Shown one piece after another: positions 16,907 through 25,671 of a stretch of 64,000 nucleotides of DNA (the first letter of the stretch is position 1; each line of letters begins with the position of its first letter). The notes beneath the pieces are model-generated. The model did not search any database. It saw only the letters and a program-made list of their open reading frames with translations, and was not told the origin of the DNA. Source of the stretch: Ardenticatenales bacterium (GTDB taxonomy: Bacteria > Chloroflexota > Anaerolineae > Promineifilales > Promineifilaceae). The stretch is from contig JACKBM010000011.1 in assembly GCA_020634575.1 (NCBI GenBank), positions 62,001-126,000 of the forward strand, given 5' to 3'. A program made the position numbers and the translations under genes.

Positions 16907-17563
16907 TTAAACTCCGCGCTGAGGTTGATCATCGCCTGTAATGTAGCGACGAATGATGTGCCAGGCTCCCCATTGTACGATGTAGGCGCAGGCAGCAAAA
17001 GAGACTGTAAGCATGAAAAACCGGGGCAGAATAGCAGTCAGAAGCAAAATGCCACCGATCAGGCTGGTCAACAACAGGCCCCAGAGTGGATGGCGGATCG
17101 CCAGCCTGGCGCCATTCAACAGGACCACGCGTAGCGGTGCATCCTGTGTGACCAGCAGCGCCCAGCCAAAGATGTTGGCGACGGCCAGCAGGGCCAGGCC
17201 GGTCAGGTTCAGGACGGCGGCGGCCAGCGGCAGTAGCTGGTTCAGCCCCATCTGGCGCAGGATGAGCAAATTGAGCAGAATGAAGCTGGCCAGGACCAGG
17301 TCAAGGCCGGCAATCAGCGTGGCCCGCACCCAGTAACGGCGCAGCGCCTGCCAGAAGGTGGCGAGTGGGCTGAACAGGGGCTCGCCGCGGCTCCAGGGGA
17401 CCATGCAGGCCAGCAGCGCGGCGGTGAGGGCCGGGATGGTGACAAACAGGAGGGCGCCGAACAGCCAGAGCAAGTTCAGCATGACGAAGGTCGTGGCGGT
17501 GCCAAACAGCTCCAGCCAATCAACCCGTCGTGACGGTTCGCCGCCCTGATGCTGGCCCACCAT
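16907..17563 (-). CDS. YesL-like (DUF624) membrane protein
   Basis: Encodes 218 residues with about five transmembrane helices (around 20-50, 75-95, 105-130, 155-180, 180-205). The pattern of an N-terminal LxxLLWLFGALLFVTIPALTAALL helix followed by WQALRRYW matches the DUF624/YesL family. In Bacillus, yesL stands at the head of the rhamnogalacturonan operon next to the sugar importer. Here the start ATG shares one base with the permease stop (TAATG), so the association with the importer is firm. The biochemical role is unknown. Confidence 0.82.
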   Translation of the reverse strand: MVGQHQGGEPSRRVDWLELFGTATTFVMLNLLWLFGALLFVTIPALTAALLACMVPWSRGEPLFSPLATFWQALRRYWVRATLIAGLDLVLASFILLNLLILRQMGLNQLLPLAAAVLNLTGLALLAVANIFGWALLVTQDAPLRVVLLNGARLAIRHPLWGLLLTSLIGGILLLTAILPRFFMLTVSFAACAYIVQWGAWHIIRRYITGDDQPQRGV

Positions 17564-18447
17564 TATCCTTTTAGCCCGGTGGTGCTGATGCCATGGACCA
17601 GGTAGCGCTGGAAAAAGATAAAAATGGCAAAGACCGGCACCAGTGACAACGTCGCCATGGCGAAGATGGCGCCCCAGTTCGTGACCGCATTCGGGTCTGA
17701 CATCGAGCGCAAGGCCAGGGAGACGGTGTAGAGCTTGGGATTATTCAGATAGATCAGCGGCGACAGGAAATCTTCCCAGGTCCAGTAGAACGAGAAGATG
17801 GCGGCGGTAATCAACGCCGGTTGGGTCAGCGGGATGATGATGCGCCAGAAAATGCCAAAGCGGCTGGCGCCATCGATCTCCGCGGCCTCATCCAGCTCGC
17901 GCGGAATACCACGGATGAACTGGACTAGCAGGAAGATAAAAAAGGCACCGCCCGTGAGACGAGGGACGATCAGCGGCAGGAAAGTGTTCACCCAGCCAAT
18001 TTCGTTGAAGAGGATGTATTGGGGAATGAGCAAAACCTGCCGGGGCAGCATCAGCGTCAGGATCATGCAAGTGAACCAGAAGGTGCGGCCGGCAAATTTG
18101 ATGCGGGCAAAGCCATAGGCAATGAACGCTGAGGAGAGCACCATGCAGATGGTGCCGACGCCGGCATAGATCAGCGAGTTGCGGAAATAGGTGGCAAAGG
18201 TGATGTTGCCGAAGCCGGCCCAGCCTATGCTGTAATTTTCCCAGGCAAAGACATCTGGAATCAGGGCGGTGACATTGGTCCAGATTTCCGAAGGGCCTTT
18301 CAGCGAGCTGCCGACCATCCAGATAATGGGGTAAATCATCAGCAAACAGAGGCCGCCCACCAGGGTGTGGTAAATGACGCTCTTAATGAAACTCTTCTGC
18401 CGCTTATTTAGCAGGCCGGACTGGGGACGCGGGGTTGACAGTTGCAT
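17563..18447 (-). CDS. Carbohydrate ABC transporter permease (MalG/AraQ type)
   Basis: Encodes 294 residues with six hydrophobic helices. The inner-membrane coupling loop is of EAA type (RELDEAAEIDGASRFGIFWRIIIPLTQPAL), and the N-terminus has YPIIWMVGSSLKG as in CUT1-family MalG proteins. It pairs with the MalF-type gene upstream and the binding protein at 19515-20966. The ATPase is not encoded here; CUT1 importers often share a distant MsmK-like ATPase. Substrate by context: a rhamnose- and uronate-containing oligosaccharide (inference). Confidence 0.93.
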   Translation of the reverse strand: MQLSTPRPQSGLLNKRQKSFIKSVIYHTLVGGLCLLMIYPIIWMVGSSLKGPSEIWTNVTALIPDVFAWENYSIGWAGFGNITFATYFRNSLIYAGVGTICMVLSSAFIAYGFARIKFAGRTFWFTCMILTLMLPRQVLLIPQYILFNEIGWVNTFLPLIVPRLTGGAFFIFLLVQFIRGIPRELDEAAEIDGASRFGIFWRIIIPLTQPALITAAIFSFYWTWEDFLSPLIYLNNPKLYTVSLALRSMSDPNAVTNWGAIFAMATLSLVPVFAIFIFFQRYLVHGISTTGLKG

Positions 18448-18451
18448 AGTC

Positions 18452-19399
18452 TTAACCTTGATCCTCGTAGAACACCCAGGATGATGAGGTCTTGAAGGTG
18501 ATGGCGGTAAAAAGGCCCACTATCAAGAGCAAGACCCAGGCCATGGCGGTGCCGTAGCCCATCTGGAAAGTGACGAAGGCGCGCTGGTAAAGGTAGAGGG
18601 CGTAGAACAGGGTGGTGTCCAGCGGACCGCCGTTGGTGATGATTAATGCCTGGGTGAAGACCAGGAAGCCGCTAATCAGCTGCATAATCAAATTAAAGAA
18701 GATGACCGGCGAGAGCATGGGCAGCGTGATGTAGACAAATTTGCGCCAGGGCGTGGCGCCGTCAATGGAGGCGGACTCATAAAGGGCTTCCGGGATCTGG
18801 CGCAACCCGGCCAGGAAGATGAGCATGGGCGAGCCAAATTGCCAGACGGCCAGCAAGATCAGGGTCCAGATGGCGGTTTCCGGCCGGCCGATCCAGGCAC
18901 GCGTGTAGGGGATGCCGATCAGGGCCAGCACGGCGTTGACGAGGCCATCAGAGGCGAAGATGCGGCGCCACATCAGGGCCACCGCCACGCTGCCGCCGAT
19001 GATCGACGGCGCATAATAAGCGGCCCGGTAGAAGCTGATGCCTTTACGGCTGTTGTTCAGCAGCATGGCCACGGCCAGGGCAAAGACCAGGCGGGCCGGC
19101 ACAGCCGTGAACACATAGAAGAAGGTTGCCTTAACTGATTTCCAGTAGCGCACATCGTCAAAGAACATGCGCTGGAAATTTTCGACGCCGATCCATTGCG
19201 GCGTCGAAGTCAGGTTGTAATCGGTGAAAGCCAGGTAGAGTGAGCCCAGCAAGGGCAGCAAGGTAAAGACCAGAAAGCCGATCAACCAGGGTGAGATGAA
19301 CAGATAGCCGGCGAGATTATCCCGCCGCCGCCTGATTGTCCGGCTATGCTGCGCCGCCTGGGCATTCGCGCCGGAAACAGGTGTGATGCTTGAGTCCAT
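18452..19399 (-). CDS. Carbohydrate ABC transporter permease (MalF/LacF type)
   Basis: Encodes 315 residues from ATG 19399, which has GGAGG five bases upstream; a GTG 12 bases earlier in the same frame lies on that ribosome site itself. Motifs: GYLFISPWLIGFLVFTLLP, six membrane helices, and the EAA loop EALYESASIDGATPWRKFVYITLPMLSP. It is the first permease gene of the importer. It is separated from the binding-protein gene by a gap filled with two strong stem-loops. Confidence 0.93.
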   Translation of the reverse strand: MDSSITPVSGANAQAAQHSRTIRRRRDNLAGYLFISPWLIGFLVFTLLPLLGSLYLAFTDYNLTSTPQWIGVENFQRMFFDDVRYWKSVKATFFYVFTAVPARLVFALAVAMLLNNSRKGISFYRAAYYAPSIIGGSVAVALMWRRIFASDGLVNAVLALIGIPYTRAWIGRPETAIWTLILLAVWQFGSPMLIFLAGLRQIPEALYESASIDGATPWRKFVYITLPMLSPVIFFNLIMQLISGFLVFTQALIITNGGPLDTTLFYALYLYQRAFVTFQMGYGTAMAWVLLLIVGLFTAITFKTSSSWVFYEDQG

Positions 19400-19418
19400 G
19401 GAAGCCTCCACCGATAGA

Positions 19419-19507
19419 GCTGATGGGATAGTGTCCCAAGCTTAACAGCTCAGACACTATCCCACCAGCAAAAGCGCCAGAGGAGCTGTCGTGTTGCCCC
19501 TCTGGCG
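19419..19507 (-). promoter_or_regulatory. Two stem-loops between binding-protein and permease genes
   Basis: Hairpin one pairs 19499-19507 with 19475-19483 (CGCCAGAGG arms, 9 of 9) and is followed on the minus strand by CTTTTGC. Hairpin two pairs 19453-19469 with 19419-19435 (12 perfect pairs TGGGATAGTGTC plus an outer GCTG). Placed directly after the binding-protein stop, they resemble the malE-malF type arrangement, in which structures lower downstream expression and protect the upstream message. The comparable gap in the second importer (59810-59843) also carries a long hairpin. Confidence 0.75.
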
Positions 19508-19514
19508 AAACGAA

Positions 19515-20966
19515 TTACTGATTGGCCAGGATAGCGTTTGCTTCTTCGACGAAGAGGGCGACAGCTTCTTCAGGCGTCAGTTGGCCGAACATGAGCGGGT
19601 CAATCACCAGCGGTTCATAGACATTGGTGGTGATGTCGCCATGGGCAACCGGGTCGGGCGGCTGAATTGGGCTGACCTCGATTTCGGCGAGGAAGTCAAA
19701 GGTTTGGGCCGCGGCATCTTCCATGCCCGGCTTGATGCCATCGGCAACGGCGGTAGAAACCGGCACGCCGCGCTCGGCAGCCAGGATTTCGTTGGCTTCG
19801 ACGGAGTTGGTGAAGTAGTTGATAAAGAAGGCGCCGGCTTCCGGGTTCGTCGCGTGGGACGTAATGGAGAAGAACATCGACGGCTTCAGATAGTTGGCGG
19901 ACTGGGTCGCGCCGACGGCCCGCGGCAGCGGTACCATCATCAGGTTACGGTCAGCGCCGGCGGCGGTGTAGAGGGCGACGTACTGGTTGGTGTGGGCGAA
20001 GAACATACCAGCGTTGCCGCTCACAAAGGCGTTGTTTTCCAGGTTGGTCGGGTTGGCAATTTCCTCTTCACGGGAAACCATCGCGCCGGCATCCTGCAGA
20101 CGGACCATCATGGAGAAGTAGTCGACCAGCGGCTGGGTGTCGCTGAAGCCGAGGGCGGTGCCGTCGGCATTGTAGAGCCCTTCACCCAGGGAGAGGTACA
20201 GCGAGTTGACCAGCTGCGGGTTGGCCAGGCCGCCGACCACGCCGAATTTGCCGGTCGCGTCGTGGATCGCCATGGCGATTTCTTCAAAGTCTGCCCAGGT
20301 CCAGTCCGGGGCCGGGATATCGAGGCCAGCCTCTGCGAATACATCCAGGTCAAGGACGAAGGATTGGGAGTTGGTGCCCAGGCTGAGGGCGTACAGTTCG
20401 CCGTCGATCATACCGCCGGCAATGGCTTCGGCCGGTACGTTAGAGAGGTCGATGAGGCCAGAATCCACATACGGATCCAGGGGGACGATCAGGCCGTCCT
20501 GCTGGAACTGGAAGAAGCGGGCGTAATCCTGCTGAATGACGTCCGGCAGATTGCCACCGGCCGCTTTGGTGGCCAGCGAGGTCCAGTAATCACCCCAACC
20601 AACAAATTCGTAGGTGATGTCATATTCCGGGTAGGTTTCCAGGAACAGATCAACGGTGGCGATAGTACGCTCATGACGGTTCTGGGAACCCCACCACTGC
20701 AGCTGGAAAGCGCCGCCAGGACCAGAAGCCATCTCTTCTTCCATAGCTTCTTCTTCGGGCTCGGTGGCGGTCTCTTCTTCAGGCTCGGCAGCTTCCTCTT
20801 CTTCAGCCATCTCTTCTTCTTCCATGGCTTCTTCTTCGCTGGACGCTTCGGTTGCTGCGGGCTGCTCTTCTTCGCCGGTGTCGCTGGATGAACAGGCAAC
20901 GACGAAGAGGGCCATCGCGGCGATAAGCAGGTAAACAAGCAATGATCGGAAATTCAGACGTTTCAT
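19515..20966 (-). CDS. Extracellular sugar-binding lipoprotein with acidic linker
   Basis: Encodes 483 residues. Signal peptide with lipobox FVVAC (Cys25), then an extraordinary linker at about 30-80 made mostly of Glu, Ala and Met. The family-1 (CUT1) binding domain follows: LQWWGSQNRHERT, NLPDVIQQDYARF, ELYALSLGTNSQ and a C-terminal LTPEEAVALFVEEANAIL. It delivers sugar to the permeases encoded just downstream. AGGAGGAAGA precedes ATG 20966. The linker probably spans the cell wall or surface layer. Substrate is inferred from the rhamnosidase, YesL-like and uronate genes. Confidence 0.92.
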   Translation of the reverse strand: MKRLNFRSLLVYLLIAAMALFVVACSSSDTGEEEQPAATEASSEEEAMEEEEMAEEEEAAEPEEETATEPEEEAMEEEMASGPGGAFQLQWWGSQNRHERTIATVDLFLETYPEYDITYEFVGWGDYWTSLATKAAGGNLPDVIQQDYARFFQFQQDGLIVPLDPYVDSGLIDLSNVPAEAIAGGMIDGELYALSLGTNSQSFVLDLDVFAEAGLDIPAPDWTWADFEEIAMAIHDATGKFGVVGGLANPQLVNSLYLSLGEGLYNADGTALGFSDTQPLVDYFSMMVRLQDAGAMVSREEEIANPTNLENNAFVSGNAGMFFAHTNQYVALYTAAGADRNLMMVPLPRAVGATQSANYLKPSMFFSITSHATNPEAGAFFINYFTNSVEANEILAAERGVPVSTAVADGIKPGMEDAAAQTFDFLAEIEVSPIQPPDPVAHGDITTNVYEPLVIDPLMFGQLTPEEAVALFVEEANAILANQ

Positions 20967-21389
20967 TGGGATTTTCTTCCTCCTAAGGAGTCCTGGAATG
21001 GGTTAGGGGGCGTCCTGCGGCAGCTGTGTCCTTCAATTCAACTGTGGCTGAATCGACGAAGGTGGACCTGATTGCGATGGCGCCCACAAAAATAGAGCTG
21101 TAACTTCTCCGGTTTGTCTCTCATCCACCTCCTTATTGGACAGCCTCTCTTGCCGGGTCCGTGACCGTCATATATAATATATGATATATGATACCGGGCT
21201 AGTAAATATCCGTCAAATTGCAATTTTGACCGCGATAAGGCCCAAAACAGCAACGGTCAGGCGCCATTGAGCCTGACCGCTTACTCCAAAAATCTTGCGC
21301 AAAGACCGCTTTCTGGACATGGCAGGAAGTGAAAAACTACATTATGCTTACAAGGCAGCGTACATCTTCAATTACATAGCGGAGTCATC
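20967..21389. promoter_or_regulatory. Divergent control region with AT-rich palindrome and hairpin
   Basis: This 423-base gap separates the importer operon (minus) from the GntR operon (plus), so it must hold both promoters. It contains a perfect AT-rich inverted repeat TCATATATAATATATGA at 21168-21184, followed at once by further ATATGATA units, a likely GntR operator or a very AT-rich -10 area. It also contains a perfect 9-bp hairpin (CGGTCAGGC with its complement) at 21254-21279. No gene is visible. I cannot assign exact -35/-10 boxes with confidence. Confidence 0.6.
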
Positions 21390-22076
21390 ATGAACACAGT
21401 CTTCCGAAGCAAGCATGAGGTTGTCTACGAATTACTGCACCAGGCTATCATCCGAGGTGAATATGAGCCGGGGCAGCGTCTCGTTATTGATGACCTCGCC
21501 TCCCGCTACGGCGTCAGTGCTATTCCTATTAGAGAAGCATTGCGTCAGCTGGAGGCAGATGGATTCGTAGAAATCGCGCCTTACGTTGGGGCCACGGTCA
21601 CCGAGATCAGCGCGGATTCTGTTTTTGAAATCTTCGGCCTGCTGGAAACCATGGAAGCGATCGGCAGCCGCTCAGCTTGCCGTTGCCTGAGCGACGCTGA
21701 ACTGGCCACGCTGGATGAGCTGGTGGTGCAGATGGATGAGGCCCTGGAAACGCCCGATGAATGGTCCCGTCTGAACAAAGCATTCCACCTGCAAATTTGC
21801 GAATACGCCCATACCACCCTCATTAAAGAGATGATGCGCAAGGTGCTGGATCATTGGGACCGGCTGCGGCAGCATTATATGAAAGATGTCCTGGGCTTGC
21901 GGCTCGTGCAGGCCCAGGCAGAACATCGGCAGATTATGGCCGCCTTCCACGAGCGGGATGCCGAAGAGGTGGAACGTCTGATTCGGGTTCACAACCAGCA
22001 CGCCCTGGCCAGCTATAACAATTACCTCCTGGCCGCCGGTCATCTGCATGAAAAAGCGGAGGCAGGAGGCTGCTGA
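21390..22076 (+). CDS. GntR-family regulator with FCD domain
   Basis: Encodes 228 residues. The winged helix is at about 8-72 ([46 protein letters not shown]). An all-helical FCD ligand domain follows ([31 protein letters not shown]), with the histidines that usually bind a metal and an organic-acid effector. GGAG precedes the ATG. It is the first gene of a four-gene overlapping operon and is divergent from the sugar importer, so it probably controls both, responding to a sugar acid. The palindrome at 21168-21184 is the candidate site. Confidence 0.92.
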   Translation: MNTVFRSKHEVVYELLHQAIIRGEYEPGQRLVIDDLASRYGVSAIPIREALRQLEADGFVEIAPYVGATVTEISADSVFEIFGLLETMEAIGSRSACRCLSDAELATLDELVVQMDEALETPDEWSRLNKAFHLQICEYAHTTLIKEMMRKVLDHWDRLRQHYMKDVLGLRLVQAQAEHRQIMAAFHERDAEEVERLIRVHNQHALASYNNYLLAAGHLHEKAEAGGC

Positions 22077-23038
22077 TGTTGACCGAGACCATGATCCAGC
22101 CACTGCAGCAGCTGAAACCCCGCCGCCAGATCACCGGCATTTCCGCCATCCTTCTGCCTTTCAACGAGGATGACACCATCGATTGGGACAGTTTCAGCGA
22201 CCATGTTGCGCGAACTTCTGCTTGCGGCATTGCCCCAGCCGTCAACATGGATACTGGCTATGTGAATTTGCTGGATGAGGCGACACGTGAGGCAGTCCTG
22301 GCGCGCACCCAGGAAACGCTGGCCGGTGCTGAATTCTGCGCCGGCGCCTATGTGCCCAGCCAGCCCGGCGACGCCTGGGACGAAGCGGCTTATCAGCGGC
22401 AGATCGAACTCATTCAGAAATATGGCGGGACGCCAATTATCTTTCAATCATTTGGCCTGACGGGCCAGACACCTGAGGGGATTGTGGCGGCGTATGCCGC
22501 GTTAGGGCGTCATTGCCCCCGTTTTATCGCCTTTGAGCTGGGCCAGATGTTCGCCCCATTCGGCAAAATTTATGACCTGGACACCTATGCGGGTCTGCTC
22601 AGCATTCCCCAATGCATTGGCGCCAAGCATTCCTCGCTCAACCGGGTGCTGGAATGGCAGCGGCTGCTACTGCGTGATGAACAACGGCCGGACTTCAAGG
22701 TATTTACCGGCAATGACCTGGCGATAGATATGGTGATGTATGGCAGCGATTATCTGCTGGGGCTGAGCACCTTCGCGCCGGACCTTTTTGCCCGGCGGGA
22801 CGCGCTCTGGGCCGCCGGCGATCCTGAGTTCTATGAACTCAACGACAAACTGCAATACCTGGGCTTTTTTGCCTTTCGCGCGCCGGTGCCGGCCTACAAG
22901 CACAGTGCGGCGCAATTCTTACATCTGCGGGGCTGGCTGAAGAGCAATCGCCCCCACCCCCGGTCAGAGCGTCGGCCCGAGAGTGATGTCGCTGTGCTAC
23001 GGGAAGTTGCGGCCCGCCTGGGCGTTTTGGAGGGATGA
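22076..23038 (+). CDS. DapA/NAL-family aldolase or dehydratase, uncharacterised branch
   Basis: Encodes 320 residues; ATG shares one base with the regulator stop (TGATG) and has GGAGG upstream. A TIM-barrel of the dihydrodipicolinate-synthase family: [17 protein letters not shown] at the N-terminus, [13 protein letters not shown] around the position of the conserved tyrosine, and [10 protein letters not shown] with the Schiff-base lysine (about 184). The usual DapA GTTGE loop is replaced by [14 protein letters not shown], so it is not lysine biosynthesis. It is likely to cleave or form a 2-keto sugar acid. The product probably passes to or from the flavin oxidoreductase and Gfo/Idh/MocA enzyme encoded next. 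Confidence 0.85.
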   Translation: MLTETMIQPLQQLKPRRQITGISAILLPFNEDDTIDWDSFSDHVARTSACGIAPAVNMDTGYVNLLDEATREAVLARTQETLAGAEFCAGAYVPSQPGDAWDEAAYQRQIELIQKYGGTPIIFQSFGLTGQTPEGIVAAYAALGRHCPRFIAFELGQMFAPFGKIYDLDTYAGLLSIPQCIGAKHSSLNRVLEWQRLLLRDEQRPDFKVFTGNDLAIDMVMYGSDYLLGLSTFAPDLFARRDALWAAGDPEFYELNDKLQYLGFFAFRAPVPAYKHSAAQFLHLRGWLKSNRPHPRSERRPESDVAVLREVAARLGVLEG

Positions 23039-24483
23039 TGGCTAAGTATCGCCGGGTGGCGCAGTTAAGAACAGCGGCCCAATTTCAGGCTTACCTGGAT
23101 GAAATCGGGGTTGCGCTGGCTTTTGATGAAGCGGTCGCGACTGGCCCGGATGCCCCTCTGGCCCAAAGTCTGGCAGTTAACGGACGCACCTTGAGCAATC
23201 GGTTTGCTGTTTTGCCGATGGAAGGCTGGGATGGCACCGACGACGGGTTTCCCAGTGAGTTGACACAGCGGCGCTGGCGCCATTTTGGCCAGAGCGGCGC
23301 CAAGCTCTTTTTTGGCGGCGAAGCGGTGGCCGTGCGCCATGATGGCCGGGCCAACCCGCAGCAATTGATGATTAGCGACAAGCATTTGCCGGCTGTCGCG
23401 GCGCTGCGCCAGGGATTGGTCGACGCTCATCAAGCCTCGTTTGGCACAGCGGATGATCTGTACATCGGCTTGCAATTGACGCACTCCGGCCGGTTCTGCC
23501 GCCCCGAACAGGATTGGGCCCTGCAGCCGCAAATCCTCTACAACCACCCGTTCCTGGACGAGAAATACCACCTGCCCGACGATCACCCGCTCATGAGCGA
23601 CGATGAGATCAAGCGGCTGATTGACCAGTTCATCCACGCCGCTGTCCTGGTACAGAAAGCCGGCTTTGACTTTGTTGATCTAAAGCATTGCCATGGCTAC
23701 CTGGGCCACGAGTTTCTGAGCGCCGTGGATCGCAAGGGCGCTTATGGCGGCAGCTTTGAAAACCGGACGCGTTTCCTGCGTGAGATCGTGGCCGGCGTGC
23801 GCAGCGAGGCGCCCGGGCTGGATATTGGCGTGCGCCTCAGCGCCTTCGACTGGATCCCATTCCGTACGGGCGACGATGGGATTGGCGAGCAGGAGAGTTG
23901 GGCCGACGGCACCTATCCCTACGCGTTTGGCGGCGGGGGTGACGGTACCGCCATCGACCTGACTGAGCCCAAAGCATTTCTGGATATGCTTTTGTCCCTC
24001 GACATCAAGCTGGTCTGCATCACCGGCGGCAGCCCCTACTACAATCCGCACATCCAGCGGCCGGCGATGTTCCCGCCGTCGGATGGTTATCTGCCGCCGG
24101 AGGATCCGCTGGCCGGGGTGGCCCGCCAGATTGCCGTCACAGCTGAGTTGAAGAATTACCGGCCGGAACTCACCTACGTCGGCTCCGGCTACTCCTACCT
24201 GCAGGATTGGCTGCCCAATGTGGCCCAGAACGTGATTCGTACCGGCCAGACAGACTTTGTCGGCCTGGGGCGGATGATGCTTTCCTACCCGGAAATGGTG
24301 GCCGACGTGCTAAACGGGCAGGCGCTGCAGCGCAAGCGGATCTGCCGCACCTTCAGCGACTGCACCACCGGCCCGCGCATTGGCCTGCCCTCGGGCTGCT
24401 ATCCGCTGGATGATTTTTACAAGGTGCGGTCCGAAGCAGAAGCGATCGCAGCCTACAAAAAGGAACTCAAGGCGACTGAATGA
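23035..24483 (+). CDS. NADH:flavin oxidoreductase, Old Yellow Enzyme type
   Basis: Encodes 482 residues. FMN-dependent TIM barrel: [45 protein letters not shown] with the active-site His pair (about 219-222), [15 protein letters not shown], and a C-terminal [13 protein letters not shown]. It lacks the C-terminal FAD/NAD domain of 2,4-dienoyl-CoA reductases. About 100 residues longer than YqjM, mainly through a loop at 280-310 and an extended N-terminus. Its ATG overlaps the aldolase stop (ATGA), a strong sign of a joint pathway. The substrate is unknown; the family reduces or isomerises alpha,beta-unsaturated carbonyls. Confidence 0.88.
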   Translation: MMAKYRRVAQLRTAAQFQAYLDEIGVALAFDEAVATGPDAPLAQSLAVNGRTLSNRFAVLPMEGWDGTDDGFPSELTQRRWRHFGQSGAKLFFGGEAVAVRHDGRANPQQLMISDKHLPAVAALRQGLVDAHQASFGTADDLYIGLQLTHSGRFCRPEQDWALQPQILYNHPFLDEKYHLPDDHPLMSDDEIKRLIDQFIHAAVLVQKAGFDFVDLKHCHGYLGHEFLSAVDRKGAYGGSFENRTRFLREIVAGVRSEAPGLDIGVRLSAFDWIPFRTGDDGIGEQESWADGTYPYAFGGGGDGTAIDLTEPKAFLDMLLSLDIKLVCITGGSPYYNPHIQRPAMFPPSDGYLPPEDPLAGVARQIAVTAELKNYRPELTYVGSGYSYLQDWLPNVAQNVIRTGQTDFVGLGRMMLSYPEMVADVLNGQALQRKRICRTFSDCTTGPRIGLPSGCYPLDDFYKVRSEAEAIAAYKKELKATE

Positions 24484-25565
24484 AACAATATCGCACCGTT
24501 TTCCTGGGTACCGGCAATGTGGTCAATAACCATCTGTCGGCTGTGGCCACCGCGGGTGAGCGAATTGAACTGGTTGGAGCGATGGATCTGAACGCTGAGC
24601 GTGTTCAGGCCGTTTGCGAGGCCAACGACATCCCGCGCTGGTATACCGATGTTGAGCAGATGCTGGCCGAAACAGAGCCGGACCTCGTTCATATCCTGAC
24701 GCCGCCCTATACCCATTTTGCCCAGATCGAGCAATGTTTGCGGGCGGGGGCGCACGTTTATTGTGAGAAACCGCTGTGCGCCTCGCTGGATCAGTTTGAC
24801 CGGATTACGGCGCTGGAAGAGGCAACCGGCCGGTACGTCACCACCGTCTTCCAATGGCGCTTTGGCTCGGCAGTTCGTCATCTTAAGCAACTGATGGATG
24901 CCGGCGAGCTGGGCCGGCCTCTGGTGGGCCATTGCCACACGCTCTGGTATCGGGACGCCAACTATTACGCCGCCCCCTGGCGCGGCCGCTGGGAGACCGA
25001 AATTGGCGGCCCGACGATGGGGCTCGGGATTCACCTGACCGATCTGTTCCTCTGGTTGATGCCGGAATGGGCTGAGGTAAGAGCGCAAATGGCCACCCTG
25101 GACCGGGAAATCGAAGTTGAGGATATTGCGATGGCGATGGTGCGCTTCAGCAATGGCGCCCTGGGCCATATCAGCAACAGCGCCCTCTCGCCGCGGCAGG
25201 AATCCTACCTGCGGCTGGATTTCCAGCGGGCGACGGTTGAGTGCTCGGCGCTTTATCGCTATCACAACAGCAACTGGCGCTTCAGTGTGGCGGATAATTC
25301 ACCCCATGCCGCGGCGCTGGCGGACTGGCAGGCAATCGGCGAGGATATCTCCGGTACGCACAATGTGCAGCTGGTGGAGATGCTGGACAGTCTGGATGCA
25401 GGCGAGCGCCCCTTCCTGAGTGGCGCGGAAGCGCGGCGGATTATTGAGTTCAGTACCAGCCTGTACAAGTCGGCCATTACGGACCGGCCGGTAGCCCGCG
25501 GCTCCATCGTGGCTGGCGATCCGTTCTATTACGCGATGAATGGTGCGGGCGAGGCTGGCGCTTAA
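24480..25565 (+). CDS. Gfo/Idh/MocA-family oxidoreductase
   Basis: Encodes 361 residues. Rossmann start [21 protein letters not shown] in [10 protein letters not shown] (about 97), and [20 protein letters not shown] with the catalytic-region histidine. ATG overlaps the upstream stop (ATGA). Only about 25 percent-looking similarity to the other Gfo/Idh/MocA gene at 15572-16903, so it is not a recent duplicate. Together with the aldolase and flavin enzyme it forms a catabolic module of unknown substrate. The operon ends in an inverted repeat 20 bases downstream. Confidence 0.88.
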   Translation: MKQYRTVFLGTGNVVNNHLSAVATAGERIELVGAMDLNAERVQAVCEANDIPRWYTDVEQMLAETEPDLVHILTPPYTHFAQIEQCLRAGAHVYCEKPLCASLDQFDRITALEEATGRYVTTVFQWRFGSAVRHLKQLMDAGELGRPLVGHCHTLWYRDANYYAAPWRGRWETEIGGPTMGLGIHLTDLFLWLMPEWAEVRAQMATLDREIEVEDIAMAMVRFSNGALGHISNSALSPRQESYLRLDFQRATVECSALYRYHNSNWRFSVADNSPHAAALADWQAIGEDISGTHNVQLVEMLDSLDAGERPFLSGAEARRIIEFSTSLYKSAITDRPVARGSIVAGDPFYYAMNGAGEAGA

Positions 25566-25583
25566 AATCCGGGGCGGCCCCCT

Positions 25584-25642
25584 ACCTCCGGGAGGCCCAG
25601 TAGGCGTTCATCTCGCCAACATCGGTAGGGCCTCCCGGAGGT
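25584..25642 (+). terminator. Inverted repeat at end of GntR operon
   Basis: ACCTCCGGGAGGCCC at 25584-25598 pairs perfectly with GGGCCTCCCGGAGGT at 25628-25642 across a 29-base loop. Each arm is itself partly palindromic (CCTCCGGGAGG). There is no T-tract, so it may be a processing or Rho-linked end, or a small inverted-repeat element. Confidence 0.55.
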
Positions 25643-25671
25643 TAGCTGGTTATACACTCAACGTTCGTGAG

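Noticed and set aside
16250..17134. 294-codon open frame on the plus strand across two minus-strand genes
   Set aside because: It spans the junction of the Gfo/Idh/MocA and YesL-like genes, both well supported on the other strand.
19491..20891. Long open frame (466 codons) on the plus strand opposite the binding-protein gene
   Set aside because: It is antisense to a clear lipoprotein gene; its openness comes from the GAA/GAG-rich linker and GC-rich third positions, and its phenylalanine/glycine-rich product resembles no protein family.
22076..23038. Lysine-biosynthesis dapA
   Set aside because: The GTTGE motif is missing, and the operon partners are sugar-type oxidoreductases rather than lysine genes.
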